From the NCBI RefSeq assembly GCF_025562755.1, contig NZ_CP103300.1, positions 5,892,501 through 5,956,500 on the forward strand: a stretch of 64,000 nt of DNA, given 5' to 3'. Numbering within the stretch: position 1 is the stretch's first letter; each line of letters begins with the position of its first letter. Below, in pieces: positions 27,501-36,855 of this stretch. A model generated the notes under the pieces. It searched no databases, was not told where the DNA came from, and worked only from the letters and a program-made list of their open reading frames with translations. The translations under genes and the position numbers were made by a program. This DNA is from Endozoicomonas euniceicola (GTDB lineage Bacteria; Pseudomonadota; Gammaproteobacteria; Pseudomonadales; Endozoicomonadaceae).

Positions 27501-30410
27501 GATAGCACTCGTTTCTGAAGAATAATCAGCGGTATCATTATCCGCGCCGCCATTTAAAATATCGGCTCCGGCACCACCTTTCAGGGTGTCATCACCGGCA
27601 CCGCCTTGCAGATGGTTCGCTGCATCGCTTCCGGTCAAGATGTCGTTTTTACTACTGCCTGTCAGGTTTTCTATATTCTCGATGGTGTCATTGCCATCAC
27701 CGCTGGCAGTACCTGTGGAAAGGTCAGCCGTTATGGCATTGTCAGAGTTTGAGAAAGTCAGGGTATCGATGCCGTTGCCCCCTTTTATTATATTGTCGGA
27801 AGCATTACCGGCCAGGATATCGTTATGATTCGATCCTGTGATGTTTTCAATATTGCTGAATTTATCCGTCACGCTGTTAAACGTAGCAGTGCCATCTTTA
27901 AGGGAAGCGGTAACACCACTGGAAACAGTACTGTAATCAATGGTAGAGCCTGCGGAGGCAATAATGTTTTCTATATCAACCAGTGTATCCGTCGCTCCGC
28001 TACCATCCTGAACGGTAACCGAGCTAACACCCCGATTAATCGTAATGGCAATAGAGTCTGAAGAGTAATCAACGGTATCATCGCCTGTACCGCCCTCTAA
28101 AGTATCGGCTCCACCGTTTCCTATCAGGGTGTCATCACCGGCACCCCCCTGAAGATGATTGTTTTCTTCATTACCAGTCAGTGTGTCACCAAAACTGCTA
28201 CCAATCAGATTTTCTATATCCTTGAGTGTGTCACGACCGCTTATTTTGGTGACTATTCCACTCACTAAGTTTGCTTCAACCATCCCCTTGGTGTAATCGC
28301 TGTAGTCAGCCGTGTCTGTACCAGCCCCGCCATCAAAATCATCAAAGCCAAAACTGCTTTTTAAAATATCGTTACCGGCATCACCAAAGACATCATCGTC
28401 GCCATCACCACCGTTCAGGGTGTCATTGCCATCATTACCATAAAGAAAGTCATCGCCATCGCCGCCTTCCAGTGTGTCGTTACCATCATTGCCGTAGAGG
28501 AAGTCATTGCCTTTGCCGCCGTAGAGAGCATCCTCACCCGTACCGCCATTCAGAGTATCAGCACCATCATTGCCATAAAGCTGGTCAGCATCAGCACCGC
28601 CATTCAGCGTATCATCGCCATCATTACCGTAAAGCGTGTCAGCTCCGGCATCGCCATTAAGGGTGTCTGCCCCCGCATTGCCATAGAGTTCATCGGCACC
28701 ACTGTCGCCGTTCAGCGTGTCGTCACCATTTCCGCCATAGAGTTTGTCGTTGCCACCTTCGCCATTAAGAGTATCGTCACCATCCAGCCCGTAAAGTTCG
28801 TCGTTATTATCACTGCCGGTCAGTTGATCACCAAGAGCAGACCCTTTAACAATTTCGATGTTCTTAATCTCAGTGTCCTGGCCTCCATACCCATCGGTAG
28901 CCGTACCTTCTTTAAGGTTCACAGTAACACCGCTGCTAATAGTCCCTGCCACGCTGCCACTGTAATCAAGGGTGTCGGTGCCGGCTCCGCCGTCAATAGT
29001 GTCGGCTCCTGGTCCGCCTTTGATGGTGTCGTCACCTGCACCGGTACGAATAATATCGTCCCCCACTGAGGCATCGACTACATCATCACCGGCACCGAGA
29101 TCAATCACGTCACCATTGTGTAATAAATTAAATACCAGCGCAGACTGACCATTGACTTCACCTTGCAGGTCGTCTGGCACCTTACCTTCAGTCACATAGG
29201 CGGGAACCAGAAAAACCTCCGGCTGTTTGTTAGCTTCTTCTACAAAGCTGACCTCAAAACGTAGTTCGAACGTTGATACGCCCTGTTGGATGTTGGTTGG
29301 GTGGGTAATGGTGAAGGATGTTGTCCCTACAGACCAGGTCTGGTTAGTCTCATTAAAAACACCATTCTCAATGGTCCAGCCATCTGGGAGGCTGTAAATG
29401 GTGACGTTCTGAACGTCCGTTGCCTGATCTCCGCCGTTTATAGACAACACTCTGCTTATGGTTGAAGTGGTAAAATAAGTAGCATTATCACCAGTCACCG
29501 TAATGCCATCGAAGCCGGAAATCTGGTCAGAATTCGGATAGCTGATGGTCTCCCTGTCCAGTTGAACAGCGTAATCACTGTTGCTCCCCGATTCTACGGA
29601 GCCACCGCCACCGATATGATAACCCGTTGTAGTATCGCTGGTGACAGCCTGATAGTTGGTCAGGGAAACTGTGAAGTCAAACCCAACACCAGAGCCTGGC
29701 CCGATACCGGCAGTGGTGGTTACCTCGGGTAGCTCTACCTCCGGAATACTGGGCGTTGTATCAGGGGGAACCGGTGTGTTATCTGAAGAATCTGATTCAC
29801 TTGCCTCATCCTGGATGGTGATTTTTTCCAGCTTATTGAATTCATTGGCCAGGAGTTTCTGAAACTCTGAAATATCATCACGCCCGGAACCCTGGACATT
29901 CTCTTTCAGTTTGCCGATTTCTTCAGCAAAATCTTTGTTAAATGCTGATTCACTGGCAGCTTCCGGTTGCTGTGCCAGCTCAGGCAGCTCTTGAACAGGT
30001 TGTTGCTGTGTCTCGGTTAGTTCAGCCTCTTGCTCTAGTTCTTGCTCTTGATCTGGTTCTGGCTGATATTGTGCCACATGCTGCACATCAACGTTCTTGT
30101 GATGGTTGGCTTTGGCGAGAAACTCATCTCCATTGAGTACCTTGCCATCGGCAAATTTGAAGCGAACGGGCTGACCGGTTGCTGTCAAGATCCCCCCCAT
30201 TAACACCGTCAGCTCTGATCCGTCTTCATGCACAATGGCAAAGTCTGGTCCACGAACTTCCAGGCGGACATTCTCCAGAGGTTGATCAATAATGTAATCT
30301 TTGTTGGCAACAGCGGTTTCAACTCTGGATGCAGGCTTTTGAGTGATTATCTCAGCATCTGCTGGCGAATCAGTATCAGGGGATGATGCTGGCGTGTTTT
30401 GCTCTTCCAT
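24582..30410 (-). CDS. Giant RTX calcium-binding protein, type I secretion substrate
   Basis: A 1942-residue acidic protein. The first ~120 residues form a small domain (LENVRLEVRGPDFAIVHEDG, FADGKVLNGDEFL). Then comes a Gln/Glu-rich and Ser/Pro linker to about residue 230, a beta-rich region to about 430, and from there many GGxGxDxLxG nonapeptide repeats in blocks, alternating with NIENLTGS-type modules. The C-terminal ~60 residues (TVNLKNGDGLTVIG, ending TVTINYV) are RTX-free, as expected for a type I export signal. Known RTX adhesins fold on binding Ca2+ outside the cell. With the ABC, adaptor, TolC, SiiA-like and SiiB-like genes it forms one locus. Internal repeats differ in sequence, not exact tandem copies. 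Confidence 0.9.
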   Translation of the reverse strand: MEEQNTPASSPDTDSPADAEIITQKPASRVETAVANKDYIIDQPLENVRLEVRGPDFAIVHEDGSELTVLMGGILTATGQPVRFKFADGKVLNGDEFLAKANHHKNVDVQHVAQYQPEPDQEQELEQEAELTETQQQPVQELPELAQQPEAASESAFNKDFAEEIGKLKENVQGSGRDDISEFQKLLANEFNKLEKITIQDEASESDSSDNTPVPPDTTPSIPEVELPEVTTTAGIGPGSGVGFDFTVSLTNYQAVTSDTTTGYHIGGGGSVESGSNSDYAVQLDRETISYPNSDQISGFDGITVTGDNATYFTTSTISRVLSINGGDQATDVQNVTIYSLPDGWTIENGVFNETNQTWSVGTTSFTITHPTNIQQGVSTFELRFEVSFVEEANKQPEVFLVPAYVTEGKVPDDLQGEVNGQSALVFNLLHNGDVIDLGAGDDVVDASVGDDIIRTGAGDDTIKGGPGADTIDGGAGTDTLDYSGSVAGTISSGVTVNLKEGTATDGYGGQDTEIKNIEIVKGSALGDQLTGSDNNDELYGLDGDDTLNGEGGNDKLYGGNGDDTLNGDSGADELYGNAGADTLNGDAGADTLYGNDGDDTLNGGADADQLYGNDGADTLNGGTGEDALYGGKGNDFLYGNDGNDTLEGGDGDDFLYGNDGNDTLNGGDGDDDVFGDAGNDILKSSFGFDDFDGGAGTDTADYSDYTKGMVEANLVSGIVTKISGRDTLKDIENLIGSSFGDTLTGNEENNHLQGGAGDDTLIGNGGADTLEGGTGDDTVDYSSDSIAITINRGVSSVTVQDGSGATDTLVDIENIIASAGSTIDYSTVSSGVTASLKDGTATFNSVTDKFSNIENITGSNHNDILAGNASDNIIKGGNGIDTLTFSNSDNAITADLSTGTASGDGNDTIENIENLTGSSKNDILTGSDAANHLQGGAGDDTLKGGAGADILNGGADNDTADYSSETSAITINRGDGSVTVNDGSGATDTLIDIETIKGSGYSDTINYSGVSSGVIASLKDGTSTFNGVTDTFSSIENITGSSHDDTLAGNNSDNTIKGGAGTDTLTFSNSDNAITADLSSGTASGDGNDTIENIENLVGSSQNDTLTGNNEANQLQGGGGNDTLSGGAGNDVLEGGSGNDILKGGAGADTLDGGEGSDTADYSADTGAITITRTDTSTSVRDGSGTNDTLTSIESITGSAHKDTIDYSSVSSAVNVSLVSNTGSFSLSNLPYQDYFSSIENVIGTAYNDTLTGNGSDNELQGGNGDDTLIGGAGVDMLNGGEGTDTADYSSDSNAITINRRDSSISVTDGNGDNDTLTSIEIIKGSASLTDSIDYSTVSGAVTASLEDGTASFNSVTDQFSSIEKITGSNYNDLLTDSDSNNELLGGIGDDTFFAKRGSDKFDGGVGTDTLDYSNSDYGITANLSTGVGSDTSGDDNDQILNIENLTGSSKNDTLTGNGDANTLKGGDGDDTLVGGAGGDTLEGGAGSDTVDYSSQSAAITAILVDGGASIAGDTLTGIEGIIGSSGNDTFVSDTADNSFDGSGGVDHIDYSRSNVSGAGVEVNLSEKYAKYSYDNQNYRDTLTNIETITGTSSNDVLTGSDANNTINGGDGSDRIDGGGGTDTLYGGGGAYSYNTIVFSTATADLELTMTNHSNSDIRTVDTGNGAVTLANFQYAVGGAGNDTFTGTGDTNHLWGGTGNDKLHGKGGHDKLYGDEGADELYGGVGYDEIHGGAGNDILWGGTGVDKFYGDEGFDTVSFSDDPDGVGAGIRLDMTWPNNYKILNNGEGVAEEMFDVEAVEGSQYGDDMTGVAGFQMSGAKGDDALKINFTELNNTSTTYSTLLDGGDDNDTLHIKSASGSFNLGDYKDLIDNMETIDLSEHTNNDVDVTINLGDIVEMTDAGNNLTVNLKNGDGLTVIGDSDGPVGDVYSDGTSTVTINYV

Positions 30411-30452
30411 GATGTTGTAGAACCTTTAGTTATCTGAAACTCTCGTGAAACA

Positions 30453-31292
30453 GTGCCGATTCAGGTAGCTACAACAGAAAGGACTAACTGGGTAACAGGC
30501 TTGTTTATTTGCATAGTTATTATAGACAGGCGTTGCTTCCCTGCTATGCCTTACCTTGTCAGTAAAACCCTTCATGGTTTAGAGTTATATAAAAAACAAG
30601 ACACTTTAATTCGTATAAGAATGATGCTTGAAGAACTGAAACAAATAGCGCTTGATCAAAATCAAAAATTGATCACTGAATACCCCAGACAGGAAGGACA
30701 TGGGGGGCTACTGTTTCTTGGGCAACATTACGCTTCCAGCAATATTCTTTTTTTAGGTCTGGCACCATTAATTGATGATGACAGCGAGTTCAATGCGAAT
30801 CCGTTAAACAGCAATATATTGCTTGAGGGGCCTTCCAAGCGCCGTTATTTCAGGAATGCTTCTTTTGCGTTTAAGCAGAATGAACAGTTACAACATAAAC
30901 TGGAAAAGGCAACTTTCTGTTATTGCAGCCCCTTTAAAACCAAAAAATGGACAGAACTGTCATTATCAAGGCAGAACCTGTTTCTGGAGCATTCACGCCC
31001 AATTCTCAATACCATTGTGGAACAGTGTCAGCCAGAGTTTCTGATTGTTTCAGGGCAGGAAACCGTTGATATCCTGTCAGGCTACTTTGGCGATATATTT
31101 ACCGACTTTAATGAAATTGAGAATGTGGATATGGATCGCTCTCATCGCTGGACTGAGTACCTTTTCAAAATTAATGGCCGTCCTTCTGTCCTGATAAAAG
31201 CGCCTAACTTTTCTTATGCCTCTAACAAGGAAAAGTTATTCCATCTCAGTAACTGGCTGCTTGAAAAAATCAGCCGGTCACCTTACCGCTAA
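30453..31292 (+). CDS. Unknown protein, weakly uracil-DNA-glycosylase-like
   Basis: Up to 279 residues, divergent from the RTX gene. The start is uncertain: the first ~30 codons overlap the RTX promoter area, and ATG at 30546 or 30621 may be used. Segments NILFLGLAP, CYCSPFKTKKW and EFLIVSGQETVDILSGYF have the strand-loop spacing of uracil-DNA-glycosylase-fold proteins, but no full active site is recognised. Function is not assigned. Confidence 0.5.
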   Translation: MPIQVATTERTNWVTGLFICIVIIDRRCFPAMPYLVSKTLHGLELYKKQDTLIRIRMMLEELKQIALDQNQKLITEYPRQEGHGGLLFLGQHYASSNILFLGLAPLIDDDSEFNANPLNSNILLEGPSKRRYFRNASFAFKQNEQLQHKLEKATFCYCSPFKTKKWTELSLSRQNLFLEHSRPILNTIVEQCQPEFLIVSGQETVDILSGYFGDIFTDFNEIENVDMDRSHRWTEYLFKINGRPSVLIKAPNFSYASNKEKLFHLSNWLLEKISRSPYR

Positions 31293-31348
31293 ACTGATTG
31301 CTGAACCTATTGCCGAACAAGAGTTAACGACCTCTTCTCTTTTCAGTA

Positions 31349-32119
31349 CTACCTCGGTTGCATCCTTATGCCGCCATCAAGCCGTATACATTCACCATTA
31401 AGATAATCATTCTCCACCATGAATTGAGCGAGGTGAGCGACTTCCTCAGGCTTGCCCAACCGTTTTGGATTCAGCACACTCTCTGACAATGATTCAATAA
31501 ACTCCGGAGACAACGAATCAAACAGAGGTGTTTTAATCAGGCCCGGCACAATAGTATTGCAGCGGATTCTCAGGCTGGCAAGATCCCTCGCAACCGGCAA
31601 GGTCAGACCGGCAACACCTGCCTTGGATGCACTATACGCTGCTTGTCCCATCTGCCCCTCAAATGCTGCAACAGAGGCTGTGTTGATAATCACGCCACGA
31701 CCACTTTCCTCAGATACCAGCTGATTGCAAGCCATTTTTTCAGCGACAAGTCGCATAACGTTAAAGGTGCCTATCAGGTTAATATCAATGACTTTCCTGA
31801 ACTGGTCCAGAGGAAAAGCGCCTTGTTTTCCAACGGTTCTGGCGGCATCCGCCACACCGGCAAAATTGCAACATATATGAATCTGTCCGAATTCCTTGCT
31901 GGTGGTATCGACCCCTGATTGCACGGATGCCTCATCCGTCACATCGACCGGGCAAAATATGGCAGCACTGCCCAGCTCCTCCAGTAAAGCTTCTGCTTTT
32001 TCACGATTGACATCGAAGACCGCTACATGAGCGCCACCGGCAACAAAACGACGGGCGGTTGCTGCCCCAATGCCGGAAGCGCCACCACTGATAATGGCTA
32101 CTTTATTCTTTAGTTCCAC
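31349..32119 (-). CDS. SDR-family 3-hydroxyacyl-CoA dehydrogenase type II-like
   Basis: A 256-residue short-chain dehydrogenase. The NAD site is SGGASGIGAATA, the NxAG-equivalent is NFAGVAD, and the catalytic YxxxK is YSASKAG, preceded by NTASVAAFEG with the active Ser. Close in type to HSD17B10-like 3-hydroxy-2-methylbutyryl-CoA dehydrogenases. It is the last gene of the valine/branched-chain degradation cluster, so oxidation of a branched 3-hydroxyacyl-CoA is likely. Confidence 0.85.
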   Translation of the reverse strand: MELKNKVAIISGGASGIGAATARRFVAGGAHVAVFDVNREKAEALLEELGSAAIFCPVDVTDEASVQSGVDTTSKEFGQIHICCNFAGVADAARTVGKQGAFPLDQFRKVIDINLIGTFNVMRLVAEKMACNQLVSEESGRGVIINTASVAAFEGQMGQAAYSASKAGVAGLTLPVARDLASLRIRCNTIVPGLIKTPLFDSLSPEFIESLSESVLNPKRLGKPEEVAHLAQFMVENDYLNGECIRLDGGIRMQPR

Positions 32120-32166
32120 AACGTTGCCTTCTTATTAAGTGACTATTTTAATAACGAGTTTAATGA

Positions 32167-33048
32167 CTATTTGAGTGCCTGGAGAATACTGGAAAAATCC
32201 AGTCGGCCATGACCTTTCTTTTTATGAGCCATATAAAGATTCCGGGCGGCGCTCCCCATGGGAACCGCTGAACTGCTTTCTAAAGCAGCGGACATTGCCA
32301 GTCCAAGGTCTTTTACCATCAGGTCCACCATAAAACCGGGCTGATACTGGTGACTGGAAGGCACAGTATCCATGACGCCCGGATAAGGGTTATACATTTC
32401 CAGCGCCCAGTTTTTACCCGAACTGGCCAGCATTATGTTCGACAGAACTTTGGGATCAAGTCCGTTATCAACACCCAGTTGTAACGCTTCAGCGGTGCCA
32501 GTCATTAATACTGACAGCAGCATGTTGTTACAGATTTTAGCGGTCTGACCTGCTCCGGCAGGACCCGCATGAAACAGGTTTTTACCCATATCTGCCAAAA
32601 CCGGCTTTGCACGATTAAATGCTTTCTCTGTGCCTCCGCACATAAAGCTCAGGGTGCCAGCTTTCGCAGCGGCAACACCACCCGATACCGGGGCATCAAT
32701 CATATCAAGCCCCTGTTCCGATGCAGCGCTGGCGACCTTTTTGGCGGTTTGAGCGTCAATGGTGCTGGAATCAATAATAAGAGGCGACCCTTCAAGGCAG
32801 GCTAAAAGACCACTGTCTCCCAGATAAACCATTTCCACATGCCGACCCGCAGGCAGCATGGTCATCACAAACTCTGCGCCAGCTGTTGCCGCCAGTGCGC
32901 TGTCTGCTGTCTTAGCCCCCTGTTCAGCCAATTCCTGCACCAGTTCACTGACCAGGTCAAAAACCGTTACTTCATGACCTGCTTTAAGAAGATTGGCAGC
33001 CATGGGGCCACCCATATTTCCCAGGCCGATAAAAGCAACCTTTGCCAT
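32167..33048 (-). CDS. mmsB: 3-hydroxyisobutyrate dehydrogenase
   Basis: A 293-residue NAD-dependent dehydrogenase converting 3-hydroxyisobutyrate to methylmalonate semialdehyde in valine breakdown. The start shows the beta-hydroxyacid dehydrogenase nucleotide motif FIGLGNMGGPMAANLLKAGH. DAPVSGGVAAAKAGTLSFM is the substrate motif, and the catalytic Lys lies in GAGQTAKICNNMLL. Positioned between the enoyl-CoA hydratase family gene and the SDR gene. Confidence 0.92.
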   Translation of the reverse strand: MAKVAFIGLGNMGGPMAANLLKAGHEVTVFDLVSELVQELAEQGAKTADSALAATAGAEFVMTMLPAGRHVEMVYLGDSGLLACLEGSPLIIDSSTIDAQTAKKVASAASEQGLDMIDAPVSGGVAAAKAGTLSFMCGGTEKAFNRAKPVLADMGKNLFHAGPAGAGQTAKICNNMLLSVLMTGTAEALQLGVDNGLDPKVLSNIMLASSGKNWALEMYNPYPGVMDTVPSSHQYQPGFMVDLMVKDLGLAMSAALESSSAVPMGSAARNLYMAHKKKGHGRLDFSSILQALK

Positions 33049-33077
33049 GATAGTTATCCTTTCAGTTCGTAATTGGT

Positions 33078-33911
33078 TCAGGCGTTTTTCCAGTGTGGCT
33101 GGCGTTTCTCAAGGAATGCCTTAACGCCTTCTTTCTGGTCCTCAGTCTCAAACAGATCAAGGAAACGCTCCCGCTCTTCTGGCAGAGCTGCGGCAATGGC
33201 TACATCTCTGGCATGATGTATAAGCTGTTTGCAGTGCGCCACTGCTATCGGGCTCTGTTCTGCCACCTTCGCTGCCAGTTCAAGCGCACTGTCTCTGGCC
33301 TTGCCGGTGGCAACCACCTCTTCAACGAGCCCAATTCGTTCACCCTGCTGAGCCCCTATACGTTCACCGCACAATATCATGCGCTTTGCCCAGCCCTCCC
33401 CGACAAGCCATGGCAGGCGCTGGGTTCCTCCAGCGGCGGGCAGAAGCCCTACCTTCGCTTCCGGCAACGCCATCTGGGCCTGTTCTTCGGCGATACGAAT
33501 GTCGCAGGCCAGGGCCACTTCGAGTCCTCCGCCCATGGCAAAGCCATTAATGGCGGCGATGGATACACCCCGAAATGCCGCCAGTGCCTCAAAGGCTTTA
33601 CCAAATGCTCTGGCCATATCCAGGGCAGCCGCCTTGTCACCAGAAGAGTCACCAGAAGCAAACAGTTTCAGGTCAGCGCCTGCAGAGAAAAACTTGTCCC
33701 CGGCTCCGGTGATGACCAGGGCATAAATGCTACGGTCATCGTTAAGTTTTTCCACCAGCGTACAAAGCCCCTGAAGATTTTCCAGATCCCAGGTATTAGC
33801 ACCCGGATTGTCCAGAGTGATCAGGGCTGTATGGTCAATGATGTCCAGTTTAAGCTTGGCAGTCGTACTCTCAATCATCGCACTCGCAATCATCGTGTTC
33901 TCACTCCTCAA
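33078..33911 (-). CDS. Enoyl-CoA hydratase/isomerase family protein
   Basis: A 277-residue crotonase-fold enzyme. The CoA-binding and oxyanion motifs are FFSAGADLKLFASG and the conserved AAINGFAMGGGLEVALACDIRIA; the acid residue region is PEAKVGLLPAAGGTQRLPW. In this cluster it probably hydrates methacrylyl-CoA. Several Met codons occur in the first 15 residues, so the exact start is uncertain. A separate 3-hydroxyisobutyryl-CoA hydrolase is not seen in the window. Confidence 0.88.
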   Translation of the reverse strand: MRSENTMIASAMIESTTAKLKLDIIDHTALITLDNPGANTWDLENLQGLCTLVEKLNDDRSIYALVITGAGDKFFSAGADLKLFASGDSSGDKAAALDMARAFGKAFEALAAFRGVSIAAINGFAMGGGLEVALACDIRIAEEQAQMALPEAKVGLLPAAGGTQRLPWLVGEGWAKRMILCGERIGAQQGERIGLVEEVVATGKARDSALELAAKVAEQSPIAVAHCKQLIHHARDVAIAAALPEERERFLDLFETEDQKEGVKAFLEKRQPHWKNA

Positions 33912-33926
33912 CCCGCAATCTTTTAA

Positions 33927-35087
33927 TCATCGTATTAGCTCAGCCACATCATCCATTAATAAACGACGGCTAATGATCATTCGCATGATTTCATTCGTGC
34001 CTTCAAGTATCTGATGCACCCTGGTATCCCTGACAAACCTCTCCAGAGGGTATTCACGGATATAACCATAACCGCCATGAATCTGTAGTGCTTCATTGCA
34101 GATGTTAAAGCAGAGATCGGTCGCCAGTCGTTTAGCCATTGAACAGTAAACGCCAGCCTCTGGCTCATTGTTATCGAGTTTCCAGGCTGCCAGTCTGACC
34201 ATCTGCCTCGCTGCCACCAGTTCTGTCGCCATATCCGCAAGCTTGAACTGTGTCACCTGAAACTCAGCTATTGACTGCCCGAACTGTTCACGATCTCTGC
34301 TGTAGGTAATGGCATGATTAAGAGCAGCCTGAGCAGTACCCACCGAACAGCTCGCAATGTTTATACGACCACCGTCCAGTGCCTCCATGGCCATTTTAAA
34401 CCCTTGCCCCTCTGCCCCAAGTCGGTTGCCGACAGGAACTTTTACATCATCAAAAGTTATCTGTCGTGTAGGCTGACAGTGCCAGCCCATCTTGTCTTCT
34501 GCTTTGCCGTAATGAATATTAGCGCTATCCGCCGGAATAGCCAGAGCCGTGATACCTTTAGGCCCTTTACCTCCGGTTCTAACCATCACTATCAGAATAT
34601 CCGTTGCCCCGGCACCACTGATAAAGACTTTGCTGCCATTGACCACATAATGACCATCAACGATTTTGGCAGAGGTGGTCAGCGACGCCGCATCAGAACC
34701 TGATCCTGGTTCAGTTAAGCAGTAAGACGCCAGTTTTTGACCTGAAGTCAGTTCTGCCCCCCACTGATCGAGTAATTCCTGACGACCATAGCGACCGATC
34801 ATATTGGTCGCCATATTGTGAATGGTCATAAAAGCAGTGGTAGAAGTGCATCCCTGCGCCAGTTCTTCGAAAATCAGGCTGGCATCAAGCCTGGAAAGAT
34901 TCAGTCCGCCGGTTTCCTCCGGTGCATACAGCGACATAAAGCCAAGATCACCTGCCTGCCTGAAAACCTCCACAGGAAAAATATGATCTCTGTCCCAAAG
35001 CGCCGCACCCGGTGCCAGAACATCATTGGAAAATGCCCTGGCAGTACTGACAAAAGCCTGTTGGTCATCACTAAGCGAAAAATCCAT
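33927..35087 (-). CDS. Acyl-CoA dehydrogenase, isobutyryl-CoA type
   Basis: A 386-residue flavoprotein. Family signatures are CLTEPGSGSDAASLTTSA (FAD/substrate loop), FGQSIAEFQVTQFKLADM, and QIHGGYGYIREYPLERFVRD near the C-terminus with the catalytic Glu in ILEGTNEIMRM. The start at 35087 (MDFSLSDDQQ) is preferred because gggaggg stands just before it. It likely makes methacrylyl-CoA from isobutyryl-CoA, in line with the mmsA/mmsB neighbours. Confidence 0.9.
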   Translation of the reverse strand: MDFSLSDDQQAFVSTARAFSNDVLAPGAALWDRDHIFPVEVFRQAGDLGFMSLYAPEETGGLNLSRLDASLIFEELAQGCTSTTAFMTIHNMATNMIGRYGRQELLDQWGAELTSGQKLASYCLTEPGSGSDAASLTTSAKIVDGHYVVNGSKVFISGAGATDILIVMVRTGGKGPKGITALAIPADSANIHYGKAEDKMGWHCQPTRQITFDDVKVPVGNRLGAEGQGFKMAMEALDGGRINIASCSVGTAQAALNHAITYSRDREQFGQSIAEFQVTQFKLADMATELVAARQMVRLAAWKLDNNEPEAGVYCSMAKRLATDLCFNICNEALQIHGGYGYIREYPLERFVRDTRVHQILEGTNEIMRMIISRRLLMDDVAELIR

Positions 35088-35151
35088 AGTCCCTCCCACA
35101 TTGATCGATTTGGAAAGTTTTTTATAGACCTTTTTATAGCTATTTTTATGG

Positions 35152-36648
35152 CTATTTCAGGTGAATGGTGAGATTCGGCTGGTCGGATGCCTCTTCTTCG
35201 TTATATACCCAGCGGGTTGTGATTGTTTTGGTTTCGGTATAAAAGCGCACCGCCTGCTTGCCGTAGGCGTGCAGATCCCCCATAAATGAACCTTTCCAGC
35301 CAGTGAAGGAGAAAAATGGCAGAGGCACAGGAATCGGCACATTAATACCCACCTGCCCCACTTCAATCTCATGCTGATATTTCCGGGCCGCACCACCAGA
35401 GCGGGTGAAAATAGACGTTCCATTACCGTAAGGATTGCGGTTTACCAGCTGGATCGCGGCTTCCAGCGAGTCAACGCAGACGCAGCACAGCACCGGGCCA
35501 AATATCTCCTGCTGATAAATAGCCATTTCCGGTGTAACGTCAGTGAACAGTGTCGGTCCTACCCAGTTGCCATCGGGCAAGCTCTCTACCTCACAATCAC
35601 TGCCATCCAGCAGACAGGTGGCCTCATGCTTTCCCTGTTGAATTAAATCAACAATTCGCGCTTTTGCTGCTTTGCTGATTACCGGTCCAAAGGCTGCTTC
35701 TGTATCATCCCAGGCTCCTGGACGCAGGGTACTGAGTTTGTCCGCCAGTTCCGGAATCCACGCCTTGCTTTGGCCAACAAACACGGCAACACTGATCGCC
35801 ATACAACGTTGACCCGCAGCGCCTACTGAAGCACCAACGAGTTGGTTCAGTGCTTGCCCTTTGTCAGCATCGGGCATAATGACACAGTGATTTTTAGCGC
35901 CCGCCATGCACTGCACCCGCTTCATGTGGGAGGTTCCTGTTTTGTAAATGGACTGCGCCACTGCGGCAGAGCCGACAAAAGAAATTGCCCTGGTGTCCGG
36001 ATGTTCCAGCAACTGTTCAACCTGTTTCTGCCCGCCATGAACCAGCTGTACCACACCGTCCGGAATACCGGCTTTAACCAGTAGTTCCAGCAAACGTACC
36101 GGTGTCAACGGCACTTGTTCACTGGGTTTAAGGATAAAGGTATTGCCACAGGCCACAGCCAGAGGAAACATCCACAGGGGAATCATTGCCGGAAAGTTAA
36201 AAGGAGTAATACCAACGCACACGCCCAGTGGCTGAAGGTAACTACTGGTGTCAATGCCTCCGGCAACATTCCCGACGGTTTCTCCCATCAGCTGGGCGGG
36301 AATATTAGCAGCCTGCTCAACCACTTCTATGCCTCGCCAGACATCGCCTTTCGCATCTTCAAAGGTCTTGCCGGTATCTTTTGCCAGCAGTTCAGCCAGC
36401 TCATCATGGTGTTCTTTAAGCAGTGCCTGATAACGCATCATCAGCCGTGCGCGTTCAGGAACCGGAGTTTCTTTCCAGGACTGAAAAGCCTGTTTGGCAC
36501 CGGCTACCGCCTGTTCTATTTCTGTATCGGTGGCCATGGGCAACTCTGCCAGTAGCTCCTGGGTAGCAGGATTAATCACAGGTTGAGTTATCGTTGAAGC
36601 AGACGTTACAAAGTGACCGTTGATAAACAGAGGAACCTGATAAGCCAT
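35152..36648 (-). CDS. mmsA: CoA-acylating methylmalonate-semialdehyde dehydrogenase
   Basis: A 498-residue aldehyde dehydrogenase from the ATG at 36648 (MAYQVPLFINGHF); a longer reading frame upstream lacks similarity. Catalytic Cys lies in AAGQRCMAISVAVFVG and the NAD/CoA region includes FNFPAMIPLWMFPLA. The end PVPLPFFSFTGWKGSF is characteristic of MmsA. It converts methylmalonate semialdehyde to propionyl-CoA. First gene of the five-gene operon. Confidence 0.93.
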   Translation of the reverse strand: MAYQVPLFINGHFVTSASTITQPVINPATQELLAELPMATDTEIEQAVAGAKQAFQSWKETPVPERARLMMRYQALLKEHHDELAELLAKDTGKTFEDAKGDVWRGIEVVEQAANIPAQLMGETVGNVAGGIDTSSYLQPLGVCVGITPFNFPAMIPLWMFPLAVACGNTFILKPSEQVPLTPVRLLELLVKAGIPDGVVQLVHGGQKQVEQLLEHPDTRAISFVGSAAVAQSIYKTGTSHMKRVQCMAGAKNHCVIMPDADKGQALNQLVGASVGAAGQRCMAISVAVFVGQSKAWIPELADKLSTLRPGAWDDTEAAFGPVISKAAKARIVDLIQQGKHEATCLLDGSDCEVESLPDGNWVGPTLFTDVTPEMAIYQQEIFGPVLCCVCVDSLEAAIQLVNRNPYGNGTSIFTRSGGAARKYQHEIEVGQVGINVPIPVPLPFFSFTGWKGSFMGDLHAYGKQAVRFYTETKTITTRWVYNEEEASDQPNLTIHLK

Positions 36649-36855
36649 GAAGCACCCGATATTTTGTGTTTTATAGATCAAAGATAACAGACAGTTTCGG
36701 TGTACTACTATAGCCGAGATGAAATATAGCGGAGATAAAATCACATGCGAAAACACTATCGAAAGAGTGAGTAGGTGCGACTATTACCTTATAAGTAATA
36801 CTAATGAGTCAGAAGCCAAAAATCTGTGTAGAGTCAGCATGCAACACAGGTTTGT

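Noticed and set aside
24582..30410. Dense short repeats that could look like a CRISPR array
   Set aside because: They are variable codings for GGxGxD calcium-binding nonapeptides inside one long reading frame; no constant repeat with unique spacers exists.
36649..36855. Regulator binding site before mmsA (tatagc-gagat direct repeat)
   Set aside because: The repeated stretch is imperfect and no nearby regulator gene supports it.
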